Shown here: positions 1-5,656 of the stretch, in pieces
Layout of the letters: every line of letters begins with the position of its first letter
Position numbering within the stretch: the stretch's first letter is position 1
Assembly: GCA_903888655.1 (NCBI GenBank)
Contig: CAISUR010000142.1
Location: forward strand, 1-11,174
DNA: 11,174 nt
Source: an uncultured Bacteroidota bacterium
GTDB lineage: Bacteria; Bacteroidota; Bacteroidia; Flavobacteriales; Flavobacteriaceae
Reading direction: 5' to 3'
The notes under the pieces: generated by a model
The model's database searches: none
The model's input: only the letters and a program-made list of their open reading frames with translations
What the model was told of the DNA's origin: nothing
Translations under genes and position numbers: made by a program

Positions 1-1
1 A

Positions 2-85
2 ATTAGAAACAAAATAGTATCAAGAGTATTTGCAACAGTTAACAGAGGAACTCCGTATGTAGAAATGAATAAATTTTTAGCTTAA
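2..85 (+). CDS. C-terminal end of a probable IS110-type transposase (cut by window edge)
   Basis: An open frame runs in from the left edge and stops with TAA at 83-85, giving 27 residues. The visible pieces RNKIVSRVFATVNRGTPYV and the end MNKFLA resemble, from memory, the conserved C-terminal tail of Bacteroidota IS110-family transposases (R-K-RvFA-v-R-tPYV), which are DEDD-type enzymes that move circular IS intermediates. Too little is present to show any catalytic motif, so the family call is tentative. It could also be the tail of an unrelated protein. IS110 elements usually lack terminal inverted repeats, so the element's edge cannot be placed exactly; it would lie shortly after the stop codon, before the fold-back sequence starting at 109. 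Confidence 0.5.
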   Translation: MRNKIVSRVFATVNRGTPYVEMNKFLA

Positions 86-108
86 AAATTTGGATTTGAT
101 CTTGGAAT

Positions 109-227
109 GCGGCTTTAAGAAGTGGCGATGAACCAAGACCAAGCCTTTACAAATATAGACAAAACTTTTAATTAAAAACCTTTCCAATTTCAAATAAATC
201 CCCAGCCACGCCATTTCTTGAAACCGC
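109..227. repeat. Long imperfect inverted repeat (attC-like fold-back)
   Basis: The left arm gcggctttaagaagtggcg (109-127) is the near reverse complement of the right arm cgccatttcttgaaaccgc (209-227): 16 of 19 positions match. As folded on the top strand, two of the three mismatches are G-T wobbles and one is an A-C pair. The arms enclose 81 bases, including the 12-base palindrome ttttaattaaaa (166-177). The right arm runs directly into tGTTAGTGGCA (228-238) just beyond the stop of the minus-strand gene. Read on that strand the order is gene stop, CACTAAC box, arm, spacer, arm, which is the architecture of an integron attC site, although the boxes do not match the strict RYYYAAC/GTTRRRY consensus. 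Confidence 0.6.
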
Positions 228-228
228 T

Positions 229-1318
229 GTTAGTGGCAGTTATTCTTCTGGATTTAATTTTTCGCTTTCTAATTCTTCATTTTCTACTAAATTTTTTACA
301 TCAACTCTATAGAAATCTGTTCGTCCGTTATCTAATGAATAGAATTTAACTTGAAGTTTTGCATATAAATCAATAGTGAATATCATTTTCATTCTTGCTT
401 CTCCAGCGGGTAATTTTGGTAAACCTCGAATAACAACTCCACCAGCTAAACCATTTATTCCTTTATTAGGCATTTGCTTATTCTGATTTGCAAATTCTTT
501 ATCTCCATAATAAATTATACTTTTACAAGCAACTTGTTCATTTTCTATTGTTTTTAATTCTCTCGTTATAGTTATTGGGAGTAGAGTTCCTTTTTCTACA
601 CCTACCAAATATTGATTATCTTTAATTCCTGCTCCAATAGAGCAAATTAATTTCCTTTTTTCATAAAGGTTTAATTTTACCGCTTCTTTTTGAACACTAA
701 TATTTTCTGGTGAAATTTTAAATGCTTCTTGAACAATTTCAGGTCTATTAGTTGCTTTTGCTTCGTAAATAATGTCGTTTGCAAGATATTCACGAGAATT
801 TAGTCCATTAAATTCGTCAATTTCAAATTTTGTTAGTTTGGTAACTTTATCAACTATTTCAAGACCATTTTTTAAATTGTCAAATTCTGTTCTAAATGCT
901 TTAACAGTTTCTTCTTCATTTTTGATTAAAAGAATATTCTCATTATTTTTGCTTTCCGCAAAATAAGTCCAGTTGTAAGAACCATTTATCAACACTTTTC
1001 CATCAATTACGCAAAATTTATTATGCATTGGATTGTCTGCATCTGAAAAGTACAATTCTCCACCCAAATCAATAAACTTTTGAAAATTTAAACCGTTTTC
1101 TCGATTATTTATAAAGTCATTATGAACGATTAATAATATTGAAACTCCATTTTCTCTTTTTTCACAAAGTTTTTCAAAAAGTTCGTGATTTGTAAACCAA
1201 TAAATTGCTACAATGATTTCTTTTTCCGCTTGATTCAATTCGGACAAGATTTCTTTTCTGATGTTTTGGAAAAAAGGTTTTATCAATTTGTACGATTTTT
1301 TTTATAATTGCCACTAAC
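229..1318 (-). mobile_element. Putative one-gene cassette bounded by inverted GTTAGTGGCA copies
   Basis: GTTAGTGGCA lies at 229-238 and its exact reverse complement TGCCACTAAC at 1309-1318. The 1.07 kb between them holds a single gene that almost fills the interval: its stop overlaps the base two after the first copy, and its start is 22 bases inside the second. Read on the minus strand, the order GTTAGTGGC, gene, GCCACTAAC, fold-back hairpin is the order of a gene cassette followed by its own recombination site. No integrase is in view. The alternative is that these are common dispersed flavobacterial repeats with no recombination role. Confidence 0.35.
240..1286 (-). CDS. Phospholipase D-type (HKD) domain protein with Hsp70 SBD-like C-terminus
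   Basis: This 348-residue soluble protein has a single HKD motif: H88-x-K90-x4-D95-x6-G102-S103, followed by YNWT, within a PLD-like domain of about residues 1-140. Single-HKD proteins of this kind act as dimers and include nucleases (Nuc, PLD6) as well as lipases. The C-terminal half, about residues 213-331, reads like the substrate-binding beta-domain of DnaK/Hsp70: SIGAGI at 216, VEKGTLLP at 230 (compare I-x-R/K-N/G-T-x-x-P), then IRGLPKLPAGEARMKMIFTI at 286 (compare L-x-G-I-P-P-A-P-R-G-x-P-x-I-x-V-T-F-x-I-D). No Hsp70 ATPase domain precedes it. The start is TTG at 1284-1286; an in-frame stop lies five codons upstream and no ATG is available, while the resulting N-terminus MIKPFFQNIRKEI fits the family. 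Nuclease function and chaperone-like binding are inferences. Confidence 0.75.
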   Translation of the reverse strand: MIKPFFQNIRKEILSELNQAEKEIIVAIYWFTNHELFEKLCEKRENGVSILLIVHNDFINNRENGLNFQKFIDLGGELYFSDADNPMHNKFCVIDGKVLINGSYNWTYFAESKNNENILLIKNEEETVKAFRTEFDNLKNGLEIVDKVTKLTKFEIDEFNGLNSREYLANDIIYEAKATNRPEIVQEAFKISPENISVQKEAVKLNLYEKRKLICSIGAGIKDNQYLVGVEKGTLLPITITRELKTIENEQVACKSIIYYGDKEFANQNKQMPNKGINGLAGGVVIRGLPKLPAGEARMKMIFTIDLYAKLQVKFYSLDNGRTDFYRVDVKNLVENEELESEKLNPEE

Positions 1319-1355
1319 TTATTTATAGAAGCCATAAAACGGCTCCAATCTATCC

Positions 1356-1623
1356 TTATTTGGTTTTATAAGTGCACGTTTTTATCTTTTTATCTTTTTC
1401 AAATATATTAAATTTTACTACTCCTTGTTCAATATTTTAGAAAAAGAGACAATGTAGTTTAACAAGGATATTTCATGTTTTTTTGATTTACTAATCTGTC
1501 AATTAAAAAGGCTCCTACAATTTTCTCCTTGCCTGTCAAGGCTTTAAGCACCTTGTTACGTTTAACTTTTTCAGAATAAGAAACAGTTGCTTTTTCGCTA
1601 TTGATTTTGGCAATACTATTTTT
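1356..1623 (-). pseudogene. Decayed reading-frame fragments of unknown origin
   Basis: The stretch 1319-1695 has no intact gene. Two protein-like open segments lie on the minus strand in different frames. The first (1623 down to 1459) gives 54 residues without a proper start, including YSEKVKRNKVLKALTGKEK and ending MKYPC. The second (1436 down to 1356) gives 26 residues ending in CTYKTK. An in-frame stop at 1624-1626 separates the first segment from further open codons (about 1627-1677). The composition looks coding rather than random, so these may be remains of one gene broken by frameshifts and stops. I do not recognise the family. Chance open frames in A+T-rich DNA remain possible. Confidence 0.28.
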
Positions 1624-1695
1624 TTACTTTTGTACTTTGATTTCAATTATTGTAGAACAGTTGTAACTATATTTTATTTATTGACTTGGAATTTA

Positions 1696-1713
1696 TTACT
1701 TTCCAATACAGAA
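1696..1713 (-). other. mnmE: attB-like 3' end of mnmE (SGI1-type island target)
   Basis: The final 18 bases of mnmE on the coding strand are TTCTGTATTGGAAAGTAA. The established chromosomal target of SGI1-type integrases is the last 18 bp of this same gene (thdF/trmE) in Salmonella, TTCTGTATTGGTAAGTAA as I remember it, so at most one base differs. The similarity follows from the conserved FCIGK end, so the sequence alone does not prove use. The accessory-looking DNA immediately beyond it fits a used or formerly used integration site. Confidence 0.4.
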
Positions 1714-3096
1714 ATTAGCAAAAATATTGCCTAACAATTCGTCATTAGTGACTTCGCCAGTGATTTCGCCAAAGTAGTATAGCGCCTGACGAATATCTAT
1801 TGCCATAAGGTCGGAAGGAAGATTGGAATTCAACCCAAATTTTACTTTTTGTATTTCTTCTAGTGCTTTCAGTAAGGAATCGTAATGTCTTGTATTGGTC
1901 ACTATTGTTTCGTTATTTCGTAACGCTCCAGTGTTTACAAAAGACAGTAATTGATTTTTTAGTTCGTCTATTCCTTCTTTGTTTTTTGCACTCAACAAAA
2001 TTTGTTTCACGTTTAACGTTTCAAGTTGTTTCAGCAGTTCTAACTTTTGTTCACTAGAAATTAAATCTACTTTATTTACTACAACTACTAAAGGTTTTAG
2101 GGGATATTTGTTTTTTACTTTCTCAATTTCATTAACATATTCTAAACCTGAAACTTGAAACTTGATACTTTCAAACAAATACAGAACCACCTGTGCTTGC
2201 TCTATCTTTTCAAAAGTCTTTTTAATTCCGATACTTTCTACTACATCAATTGTTTCGCGTATTCCTGCTGTATCGATGAATCTAAATCCAATGCCATCAA
2301 TGACCAATTCGTCTTCAATGGTGTCGCGAGTCGTTCCAGCAATATCCGAAACAATAGCGCGTTCTTCGTTCAATAAAGCATTTAATAAAGTGGATTTTCC
2401 AACATTGGGTTCGCCAACAATGGCGACGGGAATTCCATTTTTAATAACGTTTCCAACAGCAAATGAATCAATTAATCGTTTTAAAACAAATTCGATTCGG
2501 TTTAGTAATTCATAAAATTGGGTGCGGTCGGCAAATTCTACATCTTCTTCGGCAAAGTCTAATTCTAATTCTATTAATGAGGCAAAATTTAAAAGTTCTT
2601 CTCTTAACTTGGCAATTTCGTCACTAAAACCGCCACGCATTTGTTGCATCGCAATTTGATGACTGGCTTCATTGTCACTCGAAATTAAATCGGCAACGGC
2701 TTCGGCTTGAGATAAATCAAGTTTTCCGTTTAAAAAAGCGCGGAGTGTAAATTCACCTGCTTGTGCCATACGGCAGCCTTTTCGGAGTAATAACTGAATG
2801 ATTTGTTGTTGGATATAGGTTGAACCATGGCACGAAATCTCAATGACATGTTCACCAGTGTAGGAATTTGGATTTTTAAAAATGGAAACCAAAACTTGAT
2901 CATATACTTTGGTGTCTTCTATAATGGTTCCGAGGTGGATGGTATGGGTTTTTTGTTGTGATAGGTCTTTTCCTGAAACCGATTGAAATACTTGCGAAGC
3001 AATAGTAATTGCATCATTACCTGACATTCGAATTATGGCAACGGCGCCAGCACCCGAAGAAGTAGCTAAGGCAACAATAGTATCAGTATAGATCAT
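1696..3096 (-). CDS. mnmE: tRNA uridine-34 modification GTPase MnmE
   Basis: MnmE (TrmE/ThdF) works with MnmG to install the carboxymethylaminomethyl group at U34 of certain tRNAs, using a folate one-carbon donor and a potassium-stimulated GTPase cycle. At 466 residues it is full length. The N-terminal folate-binding domain (about 1-120) contains the conserved AGEFTLRAFLNGKLDLSQAE stretch (113-132). The inserted G domain (about 220-388) has G1 GEPNVGKS (228-235), G2 GTTRDT (254-259), G3 DTAG (275-278), G4 NKVD (341-344) and G5 SAK (369-371). The helical domain resumes after it, and the protein ends in the invariant CIGK motif (C463), whose Cys is essential in the family. The gene is monocistronic here, with a strong -7 box close to the ATG. 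Its 3' end borders accessory DNA. Confidence 0.97.
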   Translation of the reverse strand: MIYTDTIVALATSSGAGAVAIIRMSGNDAITIASQVFQSVSGKDLSQQKTHTIHLGTIIEDTKVYDQVLVSIFKNPNSYTGEHVIEISCHGSTYIQQQIIQLLLRKGCRMAQAGEFTLRAFLNGKLDLSQAEAVADLISSDNEASHQIAMQQMRGGFSDEIAKLREELLNFASLIELELDFAEEDVEFADRTQFYELLNRIEFVLKRLIDSFAVGNVIKNGIPVAIVGEPNVGKSTLLNALLNEERAIVSDIAGTTRDTIEDELVIDGIGFRFIDTAGIRETIDVVESIGIKKTFEKIEQAQVVLYLFESIKFQVSGLEYVNEIEKVKNKYPLKPLVVVVNKVDLISSEQKLELLKQLETLNVKQILLSAKNKEGIDELKNQLLSFVNTGALRNNETIVTNTRHYDSLLKALEEIQKVKFGLNSNLPSDLMAIDIRQALYYFGEITGEVTNDELLGNIFANFCIGK

Positions 3097-3115
3097 AATC
3101 AGTTTTTTAGAGGCA

Positions 3116-3123
3116 CAAAGATA
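3116..3123 (-). promoter_or_regulatory. mnmE: Bacteroidota -7 promoter element of mnmE
   Basis: On the minus strand the sequence TATCTTTG is a perfect match to the Bacteroidota primary-sigma -7 consensus TAnnTTTG. It ends 19 bases before the mnmE ATG, implying a very short leader. No clear TTG is found at the expected -33 distance. Confidence 0.6.
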
Positions 3124-3155
3124 CCAATATTTTTTAACGGTTGATTGTCGGTTGT

Positions 3156-3319
3156 CGGTTGGCAGTTGTGAATTTTAGGTTTTAGGTGGTGAGTTATGAG
3201 CTTATGAGGTTATAGTGAGCTGACCACTGACCATTGAGGACTTATTATACAAGTTTATAAGGTGATGAGGTGATGAGGTTATAACGAGCTGAACACTAGC
3301 GACTGACCACTGCCAACCG
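3156..3319. repeat. Cluster of degenerate direct and inverted repeats between mnmE and the stress gene
   Basis: Most of the 360-base gap 3097-3456 is repetitive. An 11-base perfect inverted repeat (cggttggcagt at 3156-3166, actgccaaccg at 3309-3319) encloses a 25-base direct repeat: 3204-3228 and 3273-3297 match at 22 of 25 positions, both starting atgaggttata. ctgaccactg also recurs at 3220-3229 and 3303-3312, and short runs such as gatgaggtgatgagg and gtcggttgtcggtt add local repetition. No open frame is evident. It looks like slippage-generated or decayed repeat DNA of the kind often seen between flavobacterial genes. Confidence 0.6.
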
Positions 3320-3381
3320 CCCACTAAGGTTATAGGCTTTTAAAACCCGTTACCAACATCATCATAAAGTTAAATATTTGT

Positions 3382-3430
3382 AAATATGACGATTATCATA
3401 TTTTTAAGCAGATTATTAGGATTACTTTTA
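3382..3430 (+). promoter_or_regulatory. CRP/FNR-type palindrome and -7-like box ahead of the stress protein
   Basis: aaatatga (3382-3389) and tcatattt (3396-3403) form a perfect 8-base inverted repeat with a 6-base spacer. The core TATGA-N6-TCATA has CRP/FNR-family geometry (TGA-N6-TCA). TACTTTTA at 3423-3430 resembles the Bacteroidota -7 box TAnnTTTG with one mismatch, and the same octamer recurs at 3445-3452. The palindrome centre (3392.5) lies about 42 bases before a start site predicted from the first box, the class II activator position, and no TTG -33 element is present. The regulatory role is inferred. Confidence 0.45.
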
Positions 3431-3456
3431 CATAAAATAACCAATACTTTTATAAA

Positions 3457-4287
3457 ATGAAAAAGATTTTAGTTCCAACTGATTTTTCTGTCATTGCCAC
3501 CAATGCGTTTGAGCACGCTTTGGGTTTGGCAAAATTGGTTCATGGCGAGTTGATTTTATTGCATACCTATGAATTGCCTATTATAGACAATCAATTTGCA
3601 ATTGAGAACTATAAACAAGTTTTTGATTCCGTCGGATTAGCAAATTTTGATCGATTTAAAAATGAAATTCCAAAGCTGCGTAAAATTGCTTCCGAACAGG
3701 GTGGAGAACATATTAAAATAAGCCATATTTTGATGGATGGCGATTTGCTCAATAATGCCAAAAAAATCATTGATGAAGATCATATTGATTATGTAGTTAT
3801 GGGAACTTCGGGCGCTAGTGGCTGGAAAGAAATGTTTTTAGGAACCAATACTGGGGAAGCAATATCCAATATTAGGGTACCGGTTTTGAGTGTCCCAGAA
3901 AGCGCCAAATACACTAAAATAGAAACCATTGGGTTTACCACAAGATATCGAGAAAAAGACAAAGTTGCCCTAAGTAATGTACTTAAAATAGCTAGACTAG
4001 CTGGTGCGTTGGTAAAATGTTTGTATGTGCAAACTAAAGATTCTGATAATACCAAAGCAACCTTCAAAGCGTGGGAAGACCATTTTAAAAACGAACCGGT
4101 TCAGTTTTTTATTCTTCCGAGTGAGGAGGTCAATAGCACGATAGCGCAATTTATCGACCATCAAAACATTGATGTATTAGCCATGCTTACTTATAAACGC
4201 AATTTCTTTCAGTGGATGTTTACCACGAGTTTTACCGAAAAAATGTCGTATCACTGCACGATTCCCATACTCGCCATGCACGAGTGA
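3457..4287 (+). CDS. Tandem-domain universal stress protein (UspA family)
   Basis: This 276-residue cytoplasmic protein consists of two Usp domains, a common Bacteroidota arrangement. Domain 1 (about 1-147) begins with the typical KKILVPTDFS and has the complete ATP-binding signature G-x2-G-x9-G-S/T: G116, G119, G129, T130, followed by VPVLSVP. Domain 2 (about 154-276) keeps the fold, ending TIPILAMHE, but in place of the glycine motif it has TYKRNFFQWMFTTSFTEK (245-262), so it probably does not bind nucleotide. Usp proteins support survival in stress, low oxygen or growth arrest; the exact role here is unknown. The gene stands alone, has a possible CRP/FNR-type site upstream, and converges with the aminotransferase. 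Confidence 0.93.
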   Translation: MKKILVPTDFSVIATNAFEHALGLAKLVHGELILLHTYELPIIDNQFAIENYKQVFDSVGLANFDRFKNEIPKLRKIASEQGGEHIKISHILMDGDLLNNAKKIIDEDHIDYVVMGTSGASGWKEMFLGTNTGEAISNIRVPVLSVPESAKYTKIETIGFTTRYREKDKVALSNVLKIARLAGALVKCLYVQTKDSDNTKATFKAWEDHFKNEPVQFFILPSEEVNSTIAQFIDHQNIDVLAMLTYKRNFFQWMFTTSFTEKMSYHCTIPILAMHE

Positions 4288-4295
4288 AAAATTAG

Positions 4296-4345
4296 CACAG
4301 ATTCACAGATACAGTATAAATTTACTTAAAATCTGTGAATCTGTG
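4296..4345. terminator. 15-bp perfect hairpin between convergent genes
   Basis: CACAGATTCACAGAT (4296-4310) and its exact reverse complement ATCTGTGAATCTGTG (4331-4345) enclose a 20-base loop. The hairpin occupies nearly the whole 69-base gap between the stop codons of two converging genes, so a bidirectional terminator is the natural reading. It lacks a clean T-tract on either side. The ATCTGTGAATCTGTG word also looks like a dispersed Bacteroidota repeat, which is an alternative. Confidence 0.6.
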
Positions 4346-4356
4346 GCTACAATGAA

Positions 4357-5553
4357 TTATCTAGCGTTATAAACCTCTAAAGCTTCTTTCAGAATCGCTA
4401 CCGAACGCACTAAATCTTCTTTTTTCAATACATAAGCAATGCGCACCTCATTCAATCCTACATTTGGAGTAGAATAGAACCCTGCCGCAGGAGCAACCAT
4501 AACGGTTTCGCCATTAAAGTCGTAAGATTCTAAAAGCCATTGTGCAAAATTATCGGCATTGTCTACAGGGAGTTGCGCGATGCAGTAAAAAGCCCCTTTA
4601 GGAGTTCCTACTTTTACACCCTCAATTTTTTGTAATTCAGCGATTAAAATATCGCGTCGTTCTTTATATTCTTCAATGACTTCGGTAAAATAACTTTGTG
4701 GTGTTTCAAGAGCCGCTTCACTGGCAATTTGAGCAAATGTTGGCGGACTCAAACGCGCTTGTGCAAATTTCATTGCCGTTGCCATTACTTCTTTGTTTTT
4801 AGAAACAATGCACCCAATTCGAGCACCACACATACTATATCTTTTGGAAACAGAATCAATCATAATCGCATGTTCTTCAATGCCTGGTACATTCATAACA
4901 GAATGATGTTTCTCATCAGCATCATAAATAAACTCGCGATATACTTCATCGGCAATCAAAAACAAATCATATTTCTTAACGATAGCCGCTAATTGTTGGA
5001 TTTCTTCGTGAGAATATAAATAACCCGTTGGATTTCCAGGATTACAAATTAGAATGGCTTTGGTTTTGGGAGTAATTAATTTTTCAAAAGCAGCAATAGG
5101 AGGTAAGGCAAAGCCTTCTTCGATAGTTGAAATTACAGGGACTACTTTCACACCCGACGCAGTAGAAAAACCATTATAATTGGCATAAAATGGTTCTGGA
5201 ATAATGATTTCATCGTCAACATCCATTGTGCTTCCCATGGCAAACAATAAGGCTTCTGAACCACCAGTAGTAATAATGATATCAGCCACTTCAATCGGCA
5301 GTCCATGCGTTTTATAATAGTCAGATAGTTTGGTTCTATAACTTTCAAAACCCGCAGAGTGACTGTATTCTAAGACTTTAATATCTGCATTTTTAACTGC
5401 ATTTAACGCTACTTCTGGCGTTTTAATATCGGGTTGACCAATATTTAAGTGATAAACTTTATTTCCTTTTTTCTTTGCAATGTCGGCATAAGGTACCAAT
5501 TTTCTAATTGGCGATTCTGGCATTTGTGCTCCTTTGTGTGAAATTTTTGGCAT
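4357..5553 (-). CDS. Class I PLP-dependent aminotransferase (aspartate aminotransferase-like)
   Basis: This is a fold-type I aminotransferase of 398 residues from the chosen start MPKISHKGAQMPESPIRKL. Numbered from there, the PLP Schiff-base lysine is K237 in SVSKRYSMCGARIG. Other PLP contacts are N174 in NPGNPTG, D202 and Y205 in ADEVY, and the substrate-carboxylate arginine R371 in EVRIAY. It should transfer an amino group between an amino acid and a 2-oxoacid in the cytoplasm; the donor cannot be read from the sequence. The frame opens 14 codons earlier at 5595, but the family begins at the ATG at 5551-5553 and the extra residues look unconserved. A TTGACT-N17-TATAAT promoter lies upstream; the gene diverges from the secreted protease. 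Confidence 0.93.
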   Translation of the reverse strand: MPKISHKGAQMPESPIRKLVPYADIAKKKGNKVYHLNIGQPDIKTPEVALNAVKNADIKVLEYSHSAGFESYRTKLSDYYKTHGLPIEVADIIITTGGSEALLFAMGSTMDVDDEIIIPEPFYANYNGFSTASGVKVVPVISTIEEGFALPPIAAFEKLITPKTKAILICNPGNPTGYLYSHEEIQQLAAIVKKYDLFLIADEVYREFIYDADEKHHSVMNVPGIEEHAIMIDSVSKRYSMCGARIGCIVSKNKEVMATAMKFAQARLSPPTFAQIASEAALETPQSYFTEVIEEYKERRDILIAELQKIEGVKVGTPKGAFYCIAQLPVDNADNFAQWLLESYDFNGETVMVAPAAGFYSTPNVGLNEVRIAYVLKKEDLVRSVAILKEALEVYNAR

Positions 5554-5597
5554 GATAAAAAATTTAGTGATGCAAATTTGCGATTTTTTTATCACAT

Positions 5598-5626
5598 ATT
5601 ATATCTAAAGTGCAATTGTAAGTCAA
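5598..5626 (-). promoter_or_regulatory. Sigma70-like -35/-10 pair upstream of the aminotransferase
   Basis: On the minus strand TTGACT (5626-5621), a 17-base spacer and TATAAT (5603-5598) form an almost perfect enterobacterial-type promoter about 45 bases before the ATG. The Bacteroidota housekeeping sigma factor prefers TTG/TAnnTTTG, so the match may be chance in A+T-rich DNA. Closer to the gene, the 10-base palindrome GCAAATTTGC (5572-5581) contains CAAATTTG, one mismatch from TAnnTTTG, and could be the real -7 box. Confidence 0.3.
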
Positions 5627-5656
5627 CTATTTTCTTAAATTTATGAAAAATTTAAT

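Noticed and set aside
1284..1335. ATG at 1333-1335 as a frameshift-linked start for the HKD protein
   Set aside because: It needs one A removed from the 8-base A-run and would translate across the GTTAGTGGCA box; the TTG start already gives a family-like N-terminus.
1330..1344. agccataaaacggct as a terminator or half attC hairpin
   Set aside because: Only four base pairs hold and no T-run follows, so it cannot be supported on its own.
1381..1400. Repeated ttttatct words as a microsatellite or regulatory tract
   Set aside because: Too few and too short in A+T-rich DNA to distinguish from chance.
3204..3312. Repeats as a CRISPR array
   Set aside because: Only two imperfect copies, with no regular spacers and no cas genes.
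3789..4067. Minus-strand open frame inside the stress-protein gene
   Set aside because: It is a shadow of the well-supported Usp frame; the same holds for the open frames at 772-966, 1863-2515, 4696-4992, 5148-5348, 5767-6483 and 8859-9056.
5551..5595. Longer start for the aminotransferase, adding 14 residues
   Set aside because: The extension MIKKSQICITKFFI overlaps the promoter region and is unlike the family N-terminus, which begins at MPKISHKG.
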